Shown: positions 1 to 7,437, numbered from the stretch's first letter. The stretch: DNA of 25,419 bases from Methanothrix sp. (GCA_028688535.1 JAQTXY010000002.1:1-25419); one strand, 5' to 3'. Program-made: numbers and translations. Notes: generated by a model from the sequence alone, not told the origin.

Positions 1-1
1 C

Positions 2-118
2 ACACTACGAAATGACAAAGGAACTTCGATTCATGAGCGAATCATGACGACACTGGCAACATGGGGACAGAAAGGGTTGAATAGTCTCCAAATGCTAACC
101 GAGATGCTGGCCAGCTAA
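2..118 (+). pseudogene. C-terminal remnant of a transposase-like protein
   Basis: One open frame runs in from the left edge and stops at TAA 116-118. The 38 visible residues include the stretches LRNDKGTSIHERIMTTLATW and QKGLNSLQMLTEML. The pattern of a basic/Gly turn, IHE, a helix with TW and then GLN resembles the extreme C terminus of IS66-type transposases. The assignment rests on pattern only, and the upstream part is outside the window, so an intact gene ending here cannot be excluded. The surrounding decayed fragments make a mobile-element relic the likelier reading. Confidence 0.35.
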
Positions 119-299
119 ACACATACGCCCTTGATGAGCGAGAGGCAGAGGTTATTGGCGATGTGTACTAACTTTTAAATTATGATCTCGGATGCGTGAG
201 GCCGCTTTAGGAAACCTTGATATCGTATTGGGCACCCATCAGCCCTGTTGTGATTCGACAGATGGATATAGGAGATCACAGATTTTTGGGAATGGAAAT

Positions 300-388
300 A
301 TGAACACACTGGTTACAGGCGGCGCGGGATTTATCAGCTCCAATCTGGTCGAGGAACTCTTGAAAGCTGGCAAAGATGTAAGGGTTCC
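300..388 (+). pseudogene. N-terminal fragment of an NAD-dependent sugar epimerase
   Basis: The ATG at 300 opens MNTLVTGGAGFISSNLVEEL, the Rossmann GxxGxxG start of extended short-chain dehydrogenases such as UDP-glucose 4-epimerase. A weak purine-rich site (ggaatgga) precedes it. About 30 residues fit the family. After GKDVRV the frame loses any resemblance and ends at a stop at 450-452, whereas intact members have about 300 residues. It is therefore a 5' fragment whose remainder has been deleted or replaced. The next fragment (466-798) belongs to a related but different member of the same superfamily. Confidence 0.6.
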
Positions 389-465
389 ATACGAAATGCA
401 CACGGAGAAAGGCCCACACCTTCAACCAAACAGAATAAATTTTAATCATTGAGGTGATGGGATCC

Positions 466-798
466 TTGGATTTGTTAGATAAAAATATTTTGATCACAGG
501 AATTAGCGGGTTCGTCGGATCACGAATGGCTAAACGGCTGGTTGAGGAAGGCGCAAACGTTTTTGACCTGCTGCGCCGCCGGGGTGGTGGCAAAGTGCCG
601 CATAACATGCTGCGTCTGGGCCTGGAAAAAGAAGTCCGCCTGGCGGAAGACGACCTGTAGAGCATATCGAGCAGAGGAAGCGCCATCACCGCCAGCGAGC
701 CTGACATTATTTTCCATCTGGCAGCCTAATCGTTTGTTCCTCGATCTTTCGAGGACCCCAATGAGACCATGCTCTGCAACTGCTGGGGATCATATTGA
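466..798 (+). pseudogene. Broken GDP-mannose 4,6-dehydratase-like gene
   Basis: The frame starts after a strong GAGGTGAT ribosome binding site (451-458), with TTG 466, ATG 457 or GTG 454 as possible starts. It reads KNILITGISGFVGSRMAKRL, the NAD(P)-binding start of GDP-mannose dehydratase/epimerase proteins. It then carries TAG at 658-660 and TAA at 727-729, but the same frame continues with SEPDIIFHLAA, stop, SFVPRSFEDPNETM. That block is HLAAQSFVPRSFEDP in the family, so the TAA stands where a Gln codon is expected. Similarity ends near the third stop at 796-798, about one third of the way into the family. This is an inactivated and truncated gene with its translation signal intact. Confidence 0.75.
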
Positions 799-838
799 AA
801 GCAGCCATCTTCCTGGACTACATCGGAGCTATTGGTGT

Positions 839-928
839 GGACGAAGGGGTGGCGCAGTCTCCGAAGAAGAGTTGATGCAGCTGTACGAAGAGATCAAGAG
901 AAAGGGCTGGTGGCAATTCTGGAAATGA
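839..928 (+). pseudogene. Possible C-terminal tail fragment, unknown gene
   Basis: A short frame ends in VSEEELMQLYEEIKRKGWWQFW plus Lys and a TGA stop at 926-928. The acidic/basic helix followed by an aromatic tail looks like a real cytoplasmic C terminus rather than chance. It has no start, no ribosome binding site and no recognisable upstream part, and a minus-strand open frame overlaps it. I do not recognise the family. It may be the end of a deleted neighbour. Confidence 0.2.
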
Positions 929-1189
929 TCGAATGATAGAAGTGAGAACAACCACGACCAAGCCAGCCAGAACTCCACCGACCATAGACCGCGCACTTTT
1001 AGTGCCCATATCAGCAACTTGAAAGCGGTTCTGGATCATCTCATCAACCTTCGACAGTCTGACCCCAAAGACCTCAGCCAGGATCTCACTGGCAGCTTCC
1101 AGCTCTATAGAAGAAGCTGGCCAGTGAATGCCGACTGCGAACCTAACGCAATGCGATAAGCTGCTAAAAACCGTGTCGGGTGCCTCTTC
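921..1189 (-). pseudogene. Decayed minus-strand frame with helix and membrane segment
   Basis: Reading leftward from a TAA at 1190-1192, the frame gives a helical block (SSIELEAASEILAEVFGVRL, then SKVDEMIQNRF) and then a hydrophobic segment (SMVGGVLAGLVVVVLTSIIR) that could span a membrane. The amphipathic helix looks like genuine coding sequence. There is no start codon with a ribosome binding site at the right end. The left end runs into sequence antisense to another fragment, so both ends look broken. I cannot name the family. Confidence 0.3.
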
Positions 1190-1203
1190 TTATGTAACGG
1201 CCC

Positions 1204-1518
1204 TTATAAGACTGGGAGCAGCTCAAGGTCGCGGTATATAATAATATTCGCAGCCTTACCGCATTCTCGGACAGGATACTGATCATCTACGGCAAATGCG
1301 GCAACGCTCTGGCCGGTTAGGTCGCAGACGCAGGACATCTCGTCGCAGGAATGGGCACCATAGTCGTGCTCGCAATCGTTATATTTATCTATGGTGAAGG
1401 GCAGACCAGCTTCATTCGCCACGGCGGACATCGCCTCGATGCTTTAGGAGTACGTGGCATCCTTTTCGAGGTGCTTTTCCAGGATTGCCAATCGTTTAGA
1501 CTCAGGAGAATTGTACAT
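1204..1518 (-). pseudogene. Decayed minus-strand gene with one internal stop
   Basis: From ATG at 1518 the minus strand reads MYNSPESKRLAILEKHLEKD and continues to DATYS, then TAA (1444-1446), then SIEAMSAVANEAGLPFTID in the same frame, ending at a stop near 1204. Both halves have plausible protein composition, and the second half has several Cys (CEHDYGAHSCDEMSCVCDL), possibly metal-binding. One substitution would rejoin them into a protein of about 104 residues. A GTGA motif lies about seven bases before the ATG. The family is not recognised. The plus strand here contains a chance YGKCGNAL motif. Confidence 0.4.
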
Positions 1519-1563
1519 TGAGACTTCACATGAGATACTCAAAGACCTCATATGATCTTTACC

Positions 1564-1575
1564 TTCATATATCTC
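1564..1575 (+). promoter_or_regulatory. Probable TATA box for the repeat-protein gene
   Basis: An AT-rich tcatatatct element lies about 65 bases before the ATG at 1636. It would place transcription start near 1595 and leave a leader long enough for the GGGTGAT ribosome binding site at 1625-1631. A second AT-rich stretch (ttatatta, 1601-1608) is closer but would cut into that site. Confidence 0.4.
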
Positions 1576-1635
1576 TGATAATGTAATTGTAGATATCAAG
1601 TTATATTACAGATGGTAGGAGAATGGGTGATAAAA

Positions 1636-2217
1636 ATGACATTTAATGCGGTATCGGGATTCCTATCCACCAAGTTTTGCATTTCGGCCTTACTCATCGC
1701 GCTATTGCTTGGCACGGGTGCTGGGCAGAGTTACGACAGCCTTTATAAAAGCAGCGCACCTCAAACCGCGCTGGAGCGAGCAGCATTGTTCAACGAGATG
1801 CTGAATGTGGATGAGACTAACAACCATCAAACCGCCTTGATAGGAGCCAATCTATATAAATCGCTTCAGAATCCCTATATATTCAATGATCCACAAGCGG
1901 CATTGGAGAACGCAAATATATATAAGCAACTTCAAAAATATAATGCTATTTACTCCAGTTCTCAGGTCGAAGATAACTGGCACTATTGGACCAACATGTG
2001 GCTGAACGGGCCTCAGGATTCCAGTGCGGCTCAGGATGGGTCAAATATCTATGCAGCATTGTCTAACCCTTATGCGTACAACGATCCACAAGGGGCACTG
2101 GAGCAGGCCAACACATATAAAGCACTTCAAAAGTACAATGGCATTTACTCCAGCTCTCGTATTGGTGATAACTGGTATTATTGGACCAACATGTGGCTGA
2201 ATGAACCCTCAACTTGA
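1636..2217 (+). CDS. Secreted protein with two 54-residue repeats
   Basis: The product has 193 residues if it starts at ATG 1636, chosen because GGGTGAT lies five bases upstream; an in-frame ATG at 1612 has no such site. Residues 1-35 form a signal peptide: a hydrophobic core (ISALLIALLLGTGAG) followed by a likely cleavage before QSYDSLY. The mature part contains two copies of one unit, residues 71-124 and 136-189, each running from (A/S)NxY through an NDPQ(A/G)ALE block to TNMWLN. A shorter, degenerate version of the unit may precede them. The repeat is rich in Tyr, Asn, Gln and Trp. No enzyme motif or Cys is present, so a structural or surface-binding role is the simplest guess. The family is not recognised. 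The gene stands alone, with decayed genes to its left. Confidence 0.75.
   Translation: MTFNAVSGFLSTKFCISALLIALLLGTGAGQSYDSLYKSSAPQTALERAALFNEMLNVDETNNHQTALIGANLYKSLQNPYIFNDPQAALENANIYKQLQKYNAIYSSSQVEDNWHYWTNMWLNGPQDSSAAQDGSNIYAALSNPYAYNDPQGALEQANTYKALQKYNGIYSSSRIGDNWYYWTNMWLNEPST
1846..2007 (+). repeat. Intragenic repeat copy 1 (54 codons)
   Basis: First of two in-phase 162-bp units in the secreted protein gene. It encodes the segment from ANLYKSLQNPY to WTNMWLN. It has the same length as copy 2, with no insertions or deletions, and many synonymous differences, so the duplication is not recent. Confidence 0.85.
2041..2202 (+). repeat. Intragenic repeat copy 2 (54 codons)
   Basis: Second 162-bp unit, encoding the segment from SNIYAALSNPY to WTNMWLN. 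It is separated from copy 1 by 33 bases encoding an 11-residue linker (GPQDSSAAQDG). The C-terminal half (LQKYN.IYSSS....NW.YWTNMWLN) is the best conserved part. Confidence 0.85.
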
Positions 2218-2630
2218 AAAAGGCTGGATCAAACTTTCTTTTTTTCAATTATTGCAAAACGCCGCGTGCTTGGATACTTTGCACGCAGCTTGCGGTTCAT
2301 ATCCTTTGATAATATTATAGGCATATGCAAAGCGCACCGGATACGAGCACATGGCTCAATGAACCGGATCTATGTATCTCTCGCATCATCTGCGCTACTA
2401 ACTGGACCCAAGTTAGCTTGGGGTCTCGCGCAAGGATAGTATGGCCGCCGGGCGGATCTGTTCAAACCAAATACATCTTGAAGTAGCCCACCTGCCAGAG
2501 CCGTTGCTGCATCCATACTGCACATCCCATCGATGATTCATGTGACTTTGAGACGAGATCTACATAAAAAAAATCCTAATATATGCACAAGGATTGTATT
2601 TAATAGGAAGCCTTAATAGGAGGATTTGAA
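2218..2630. other. Intergenic region without a credible gene
   Basis: The 413 bases hold no convincing gene. A near-hairpin, GACCCAAG-ttag-CTTGGGGTC, lies at 2405-2425. Near 2347-2370 the string acatggctcaatgaacc resembles the end of the preceding repeat-protein gene (acatgtggctgaatgaaccc), perhaps a decayed extra repeat. A promoter for the next gene is likely in cctaatatatgc (2575-2586). Confidence 0.5.
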
Positions 2631-2888
2631 ATGAGAAGAACTAAAATTGCGTTGGCCATTCTGGCCTTTGGCATGCTCTGTTTCATGAGCAGTGCATCGG
2701 CAATTCCAAATCACGACGGACATTCACATCACGGAATTGGAGATTCACACCATTCCGGCTGGTGGCAACCTGTGACCTACCACTGGTACACTCCTTCCTA
2801 CTACTACAATTACTTCGATCCGTGGTGGAATGCCAATATCTATGGCCCACTGAGAAGCACATATTACTGGTATGGTTGGGGATGGTAA
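2631..2888 (+). CDS. Small secreted His/Tyr/Trp-rich protein
   Basis: The product has 85 residues. A strong AGGAGG site (2618-2623) lies seven bases before the ATG. Residues 1-24 are a signal peptide (ALAILAFGMLCFMSSASA) with a likely cleavage after ASA. The mature 61 residues carry seven His early (NHDGHSHHGIGDSHH), then a run dominated by Tyr and Trp, ending in YYWYGWGW. There is no Cys. The His cluster could bind metal ions such as Zn, Ni or Cu outside the cell, and the aromatic tail could mediate adhesion or assembly; both ideas are inference. I do not recognise a family. It has its own promoter region and is followed by a T-run. Confidence 0.8.
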   Translation: MRRTKIALAILAFGMLCFMSSASAIPNHDGHSHHGIGDSHHSGWWQPVTYHWYTPSYYYNYFDPWWNANIYGPLRSTYYWYGWGW

Positions 2889-2901
2889 GACTACACTACT
2901 C

Positions 2902-2937
2902 GATTTCAATCGAAATATCACTTTTTTTTGTTTCTCA
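2902..2937 (+). terminator. Terminator after the His/Tyr/Trp-rich gene
   Basis: A weak stem (gatttc-aatc-gaaat) is followed by a run of eight T. Oligo-T is the main archaeal termination signal. The site lies just beyond the stop codon and before the convergent nre gene. Confidence 0.5.
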
Positions 2938-2978
2938 TTGAATCAATTATAGATCGGCGGCGATACTGTGCAGCTCAA

Positions 2979-4160
2979 CTAAAATTCCAGCAGACTCCTC
3001 TGCACCGGCGCTGCCAGGAGCTCTGCCTCCTTGCGCCACTCTCCGGGCGGCGTTCTGATCCGCCTTTCCATCTCCGCCAGCGCCTCCGTCTGGCTAGCAA
3101 AGCGCACGGGAGACGAGTGCATGGCAGCTCTGGCAACCTCCCGCACTACCCATACACCCAGAGGGGCCCAGTAGCTCTCCGAGATCTCACGCACCGCCAG
3201 CACGCCAGCCTGCCGGCCCAGTTGAGCTAGGTGCTCCAGGACTGCCAGGCGCGCTGCGTAGTAACCACCAGCCAGTGAGCTGTACGCCTTGCGGGGACGC
3301 GCATCCTCTCTGTCTGCGCCGATGAAGCCCTCTTTTGCCCACACGGATCGAGCCATCCAGATCTCTACCAGCTCAAAGCTGAATGGCTGTGGCAAGAGAA
3401 GGATCTCGAAGTGATTTCCCAGCTCTTCGCCAGAGAAGAGGTAGTAGTCTTTAACCTGGCTGCAGTCCAGGACCGTCTCCTTGAGCAGCTTTCCGATCAT
3501 ATCGTCTGAGGCAGTGATCGACCAACGCGTCGGAACGAGCTTTCTCTTCTTGCCCAAAAGACCCAGGGATAGCATGCGAGAAATATGATCCGTACCAATT
3601 CCTCCGGCATAAAGCTCACCCACGGCTGCGACTGCGCCCGCGTCCCTGTCCTCAACCATCTGGTCCACCTTCCTGGGAATGAGCGGATTGGTGGTGATCT
3701 GCATTCCTAGCATTTCGCCTGAAGGCCCGGAAGGGGAAAGCACACCATCAAACTGCAGACGGCCCTGAGGTGGCCGGCAAAAGATGACCTCTGTGCCCAC
3801 GGGAGACGAAGATAGAGCTATCTGCTGTATGGCTTCCAGCAACCTTCCCGGCGTCTCCGCTTCTTTTACCATAATTTTGCTTTCGGAGCGGACCATGGCC
3901 GAGCGCGCGGCTATGATCTCACCGATGTCCATGGACAGATTGGGCGGCTCTGCAAGAGCGTCGGAGTTGCCGCCAGCGGGAAGCATGGGTCCGGCCCTCA
4001 CCAGAGGATAGCCGTGCCTGCCCACGAAGACCTCGGGCGGGGACATGCCCTCCAGGCTCTTGCCAATGCGGGGCAGTGCCGCCGTCTCCTCCAACCGGCG
4101 CAGTATGGGGCATACGGGCCGCCCACACAGCCCACGGCCTTTGCAGCTAATGCATTTCAT
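2979..4160 (-). CDS. nreA: Nre family DNA repair protein
   Basis: The product is 393 residues, the usual length for archaeal Nre proteins (DUF650/DUF651). The N terminus has a Cys cluster (C3, C6, C12, C17 in MKCISCKGRGLCGRPVC) that fits a small zinc site. The next block (PPEVFVGRHGYPLVRAGPM) and the later LVPTRWSITASDD are family signatures. The last seven residues, QRSLLEF, match a PCNA-interacting (PIP) motif, as expected for NreA. In Haloferax volcanii NreA takes part in repair of DNA damage caused by mitomycin C and acts with PCNA. The catalytic role is unknown. The ATG at 4160 directly precedes the Cys cluster and has AGGT upstream. The gene is divergent from hisI, 66 bases away, so the two promoters share that gap. 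Whether this is NreA or the paralogue NreB cannot be settled by eye; the PIP motif favours NreA. Confidence 0.85.
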   Translation of the reverse strand: MKCISCKGRGLCGRPVCPILRRLEETAALPRIGKSLEGMSPPEVFVGRHGYPLVRAGPMLPAGGNSDALAEPPNLSMDIGEIIAARSAMVRSESKIMVKEAETPGRLLEAIQQIALSSSPVGTEVIFCRPPQGRLQFDGVLSPSGPSGEMLGMQITTNPLIPRKVDQMVEDRDAGAVAAVGELYAGGIGTDHISRMLSLGLLGKKRKLVPTRWSITASDDMIGKLLKETVLDCSQVKDYYLFSGEELGNHFEILLLPQPFSFELVEIWMARSVWAKEGFIGADREDARPRKAYSSLAGGYYAARLAVLEHLAQLGRQAGVLAVREISESYWAPLGVWVVREVARAAMHSSPVRFASQTEALAEMERRIRTPPGEWRKEAELLAAPVQRSLLEF

Positions 4161-4195
4161 ATTGGTTTTACCTTTTACCTCAAAGCAGCAAGGCC

Positions 4196-4209
4196 CTTAT
4201 AGGTTATAT
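4196..4209 (+). promoter_or_regulatory. TATA region of hisI, leaderless
   Basis: The ttataggttata stretch is centred 20-27 bases before the hisI ATG at 4227, and no ribosome binding site is visible between them. This spacing fits a leaderless transcript starting at or near the ATG. Confidence 0.5.
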
Positions 4210-4226
4210 CACTATTATTCTCTTCG

Positions 4227-4565
4227 ATGACAGACAGGTTGATACCGGCAATTGCCCAGGACGCCAAGACAAGAGAGGTTCTCATGCTGGCCTACATGAA
4301 TGATGAGGCGCTGGCCAAGACCCGCGAAACGGGCAAGGCCCACTACTGGTCCCGCTCGCGAAAGAAGCTCTGGCTTAAGGGCGAATCATCCGGCCATTTT
4401 CAGCGGGTTCTGGAGATCAGAATCGACTGCGATGAGGATGCCGTCCTCCTGTTGATTGAGCAAGAAGGCGGAGCATGCCATACTGGCTACAGATCCTGCT
4501 TCTATCGCACTCTGGACGGCACTATCGTGGGCGAGAAGGTCTTTGATCCTCAGGATGTCTATTAG
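4227..4565 (+). CDS. hisI: Phosphoribosyl-AMP cyclohydrolase
   Basis: HisI opens the adenine ring of phosphoribosyl-AMP, the third step of histidine synthesis, in the cytoplasm. The 112-residue protein is the stand-alone archaeal form, without the pyrophosphohydrolase (HisE) domain. Signature blocks are [17 protein letters not shown] (residues 41-57) and [12 protein letters not shown] (65-76). Asp67, Asp69 and Asp71 fit the magnesium site, and Cys68, Cys84 and Cys91 fit the zinc site, as known for the Methanothermobacter enzyme. No other his gene is in the window. A radical SAM gene follows 41 bases later on the same strand, probably in one transcript. Confidence 0.96.
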   Translation: MTDRLIPAIAQDAKTREVLMLAYMNDEALAKTRETGKAHYWSRSRKKLWLKGESSGHFQRVLEIRIDCDEDAVLLLIEQEGGACHTGYRSCFYRTLDGTIVGEKVFDPQDVY

Positions 4566-4606
4566 ATGAGCAAGTCCAGGGCAGGAGATAAAGGCGGAGA
4601 TGGGAA

Positions 4607-5734
4607 ATGAGTGAAGAGAGAAAAAAATATTATCCGCTTTATGATAGCCCGCTGCTCAAAGCCCAGGCCAGGCTGGTGGAGGGCCAGGCACAGGGAACAA
4701 AGGTGCTGGTCGATGCCCACGGCCCTCTGGCCCATCTGCCCCTCATTCAGTCTGCACTGCAGATGTTTGACGGGCAGATCGCCGCCTGTGCAGACCGTGA
4801 GAAGCTCTGCCTATCTACCTGGATTCCGCCCATTCCCTGCCGGGCCTTTTCCCGGTTGGCTGACAGCCGGCTGCGAGCCCTGCTGGGCAGACGCACCCCG
4901 GACCAGGTGACAATCTCCATCACTGAAGAGTGCCCCAATCGCTGCGCCCACTGCGCTCTGCCCAATTCCGGAAATAAGCTTTGCCTCTCTCCCCAGACAG
5001 TCAAAGACATCATCAGCCAGATTCTTGACATGGGAACCACACTGGTCATATTCGACGGGGGAGAGCCGGCCCTCTACCGGGAGCTGCCTGAGCTGGTGGC
5101 ATCGGTGGATGACCGGGCCATCTCTACCCTATTCACCTCCGGGGCTGGCTTTACAGCCCCGCTGGCGCATAAGCTGAAGGAGGCAGGCCTATATGCCGTC
5201 AACGTCAGCCTGGACAGTCCTATCGAGGCTGAGCATGATGGCATGCGCGGCCGGTTGGGAGTCTTCTCAGAGGCTATGCAGGCCATAGAAAATGCCCTGG
5301 CAGCCGGCCTGTTGGTGGATCTCTATGTGGTCTTGCGCCGGGAGAATATGCCTCATCTGCAAAGGTTTCATGATTTGGCTCGTCGCGTGGGCGCGCACGA
5401 GCTGACCTTCTTTGAGGTGGTCTCGACAGGCCGCTGGTTGGAGAGACAGAATATCGCCCTTCTGCCCGGCGATCACGCCCTTTTGGATGACTTTGTGGAG
5501 CGGGCAGGCGACACCGGAGCGCCCCGCATATTTTCCGTTCCCGAGGCCTACCGGCGTTTCGGCTGCTTTGCCGCCAGCAGCTGGATGCACATAACGCCTG
5601 CCGGAGAGGTTTATCCCTGTTCCTGCTATCCACAGTCCTGGGGCAGCATATTCGATGAGCCAATCAAAAAAATCTGGCAGCGGATGAGCGCTTTTCCCTA
5701 CAAAAAGAGCAAAGTATGTCCTATGAGAAAATAA
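4607..5734 (+). CDS. Radical SAM protein with SPASM-like C terminus
   Basis: The product has 375 residues. The motif C109-x3-C113-x2-C116 (EECPNRCAHCALP) binds the [4Fe-4S] cluster that cleaves S-adenosylmethionine, and IFDGGEPALYRELPEL is the glycine-rich SAM-binding strand. C-terminal Cys320, Cys338, Cys340 and Cys371 resemble a SPASM/twitch auxiliary cluster (HITPAGEVYPCSCYP). The chain stops at CPMRK, only four residues after the last Cys; related proteins usually carry further residues, and often another Cys, after CPMR, so the C terminus may be shortened. The substrate is unknown. Residues 1-100 form a family-specific domain. The start ATG has GGAG seven bases upstream. It probably shares an operon with hisI, but histidine synthesis needs no radical SAM enzyme, so the link may be only transcriptional. 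Confidence 0.85.
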   Translation: MSEERKKYYPLYDSPLLKAQARLVEGQAQGTKVLVDAHGPLAHLPLIQSALQMFDGQIAACADREKLCLSTWIPPIPCRAFSRLADSRLRALLGRRTPDQVTISITEECPNRCAHCALPNSGNKLCLSPQTVKDIISQILDMGTTLVIFDGGEPALYRELPELVASVDDRAISTLFTSGAGFTAPLAHKLKEAGLYAVNVSLDSPIEAEHDGMRGRLGVFSEAMQAIENALAAGLLVDLYVVLRRENMPHLQRFHDLARRVGAHELTFFEVVSTGRWLERQNIALLPGDHALLDDFVERAGDTGAPRIFSVPEAYRRFGCFAASSWMHITPAGEVYPCSCYPQSWGSIFDEPIKKIWQRMSAFPYKKSKVCPMRK

Positions 5735-5833
5735 GGCGTTTTAATATCCATTTTAAGCAAAATTGCCCTGCCATGAAGCGTTCAAAATCCGATTCAAGTT
5801 AAACCAAATTATTCAGGTGGCGTTTCAATCAAT

Positions 5834-5846
5834 AAATCTATATAGG
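5834..5846 (+). promoter_or_regulatory. TATA box of the HTH-CBS regulator gene
   Basis: The aaatctatatagg element is centred near 5841. The usual 25-27 base distance puts transcription start near 5866, after the ATG at 5856 but before an in-frame ATG at 5877. This argues for translation from the second ATG on a short-leader transcript. Confidence 0.5.
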
Positions 5847-5855
5847 ACATTAATC

Positions 5856-6743
5856 ATGAACAATGTCGATCGAATTATGGATTTGACACCTGTTCAAAGA
5901 GACATCTTAACCGCATTGATCAACATTCATCGTGTTGAAGGGCGAGCAGTGAAGGGCGAGGAGATTGCCGAGCTGATCGACAGAAATCCCGGCACCATCC
6001 GAAATCAGATGCAGTCCCTCAAAGCATTGAACCTGGTAGAAGGCGTGCCCGGTCCCAAGGGCGGGTACAGAGCTACGGGCTCAGCTTTCGAGGCGCTCAA
6101 TATCGAGGCCACGGGTGATGTTGTAACCGTTCCCGTAATCCGCAATGGAGTGATGATGGAGGGGACCACCGCCAGCGAGATCATCTTCAACAAGGTCATG
6201 CACTCCCAGCTTTGCGACGGCGTGGTGCGCATCATCGGCAATATACGAGAATTCAATGTAGGAGATGGAATTGAAGTAGGGCCAACTCCCGTAAACAAGC
6301 TCTACATCAAGGGAACTGTCACCGGCAGGGACGACACCATGAGCCGCCTCATCTTCCATATCGAGGAGATGATATCCGTGCCCAAAGTAGCAGTTAAGGG
6401 AATCGCGAGGCGGGCCATACACATACCGCCCACCGCCTCATTGCAGGAGGCATCGCGCATACTGGTGCACAATGGCGTCTCCGAGGCTCTGGTGGACGAC
6501 AGTTCACCGGGATTGATCAATCTGGCAGACATCACTCGCGCCGTGGCGGACGGCAGGACCAATCAGGAAGCTAGGGAGATCATGAACCGCAGCTTTTTGA
6601 CCATCGACTCTGAGGAGCCCATCTACGAGGCCATCAAGATGCTGGGCCGGACAGCCGCCAGCCAGTTGGTGGTCACCGAGCAAGGAGCCATGTGGGGCAT
6701 TGCCTCGCCCGGCGACCTGGTCAAGACGCTTACTCCGATCTGA
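5856..6743 (+). CDS. Transcriptional regulator, winged HTH plus CBS pair
   Basis: The product is 295 residues from ATG 5856, or 288 from ATG 5877, which gives the family-like start MDLTPVQRDILTALINIH and fits the TATA position better. Residues about 8-70 form a winged helix-turn-helix (EEIAELIDRNPGTIRNQMQS, then LVEGVPGPKGGY). A middle domain (about 80-175) follows, and two CBS motifs fill the C-terminal 120 residues (HIPPTASLQEASRILVHNGV; IDSEEPIYEAIKMLGRTAAS). CBS pairs usually sense adenine nucleotides or S-adenosylmethionine, so this looks like an energy- or SAM-responsive DNA-binding protein of the COG2524 type. The target genes are unknown. The 3' end overlaps pyrH by 14 bases, tail to tail. 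Confidence 0.85.
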   Translation: MNNVDRIMDLTPVQRDILTALINIHRVEGRAVKGEEIAELIDRNPGTIRNQMQSLKALNLVEGVPGPKGGYRATGSAFEALNIEATGDVVTVPVIRNGVMMEGTTASEIIFNKVMHSQLCDGVVRIIGNIREFNVGDGIEVGPTPVNKLYIKGTVTGRDDTMSRLIFHIEEMISVPKVAVKGIARRAIHIPPTASLQEASRILVHNGVSEALVDDSSPGLINLADITRAVADGRTNQEAREIMNRSFLTIDSEEPIYEAIKMLGRTAASQLVVTEQGAMWGIASPGDLVKTLTPI

Positions 6744-7404
6744 TCTCGGTTCCTGTGTGCCCGCCCAGGGCACCTTTTCTCAAGTTTTCGATTTTGCTGC
6801 CTAAAACGATAGCAATGGGAATAGAGCTTCTCTCGATGATCTTGGCGGCCAGAGGATCGACGGGCGAGCGCGAACCGGCCTTCATCTCTGTGTCGGAAGC
6901 CATCCGGGCCAGGGCGCGGTGGGTCATGCGGGAGAGCTTTTGAGCAGCCGGGTCCTTCTCTGGGTCGGCGGTGTAGACGCCGTCCACTGAGGTAGCCACG
7001 ATGATCTTGTCGGCATGCACGTACTCCGCCAAGAGGGCAGAGACGGCGTCGGTGGTCTGGCCGACGGCCACCCCGCCCATTACTACCACCCTGCCGGGCT
7101 GGGCCAGGCGGGCTGCGCCAGCGTAGCTATCCGGGATCTCCTGGGGTGCGGCGTCGCCTAAGGCGGCCACGAGCAGCGCCGAGTTGAGCTTGGTAGCGCC
7201 AATGCCAATGGTATCGCAAAACATCTCGCTGGCGCCCAAGGCTCGCGCTTTCTCGATGTACTCGCGGGCGATCCTGCCGCCACCGACGACGACGAAGATC
7301 TGGTGCTCTTGAGCGAGTTCCTTGAGGGCCTGGGCGTACTCACGCAGGCTCGCTGCGTCGCGGCCTGCCAGGACGGAGCCGCCTAAAGAATAAACGAATA
7401 TCAT
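6730..7404 (-). CDS. pyrH: UMP kinase (archaeal type)
   Basis: UMP kinase phosphorylates UMP to UDP with ATP in pyrimidine nucleotide synthesis. The 224-residue protein is an amino acid kinase fold member of normal archaeal length. It starts MIFVYSLGGSVLAG (the phosphate-binding SxGGS strand), continues with IFVVVGGGRIAREYIEKARA and VVMGGVAVGQTTDAV (UMP contacts), and has the ATP-side block ATSVDGVYTADPEKDP. All main motifs are present. A TATA-like ggataaaagg (7428-7437) lies about 28 bases before the ATG and no ribosome binding site is seen, so the mRNA is probably leaderless. It converges with the HTH-CBS regulator gene. Confidence 0.95.
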   Translation of the reverse strand: MIFVYSLGGSVLAGRDAASLREYAQALKELAQEHQIFVVVGGGRIAREYIEKARALGASEMFCDTIGIGATKLNSALLVAALGDAAPQEIPDSYAGAARLAQPGRVVVMGGVAVGQTTDAVSALLAEYVHADKIIVATSVDGVYTADPEKDPAAQKLSRMTHRALARMASDTEMKAGSRSPVDPLAAKIIERSSIPIAIVLGSKIENLRKGALGGHTGTEIRSE

Positions 7405-7427
7405 GAGGGAGGGCTAGTGGGGGGAGG

Positions 7428-7437
7428 GGATAAAAGG
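7428..7437 (-). promoter_or_regulatory. TATA box of pyrH
   Basis: On the minus strand this reads ccttttatcc, centred about 28 bases before the pyrH ATG at 7404, a spacing typical of a leaderless archaeal promoter. Confidence 0.5.

Noticed and set aside
1290..1320. Plus-strand motif ILIIYGKCGNALAG resembling DUF1638 proteins
   Set aside because: The frame meets TAG at once and no other block of that family follows, whereas the minus strand here carries a longer coherent frame.
2928..3230. Plus-strand open frame opposite nre
   Set aside because: It is antisense to the clear Nre coding sequence, has shadow-like composition and no translation signal.
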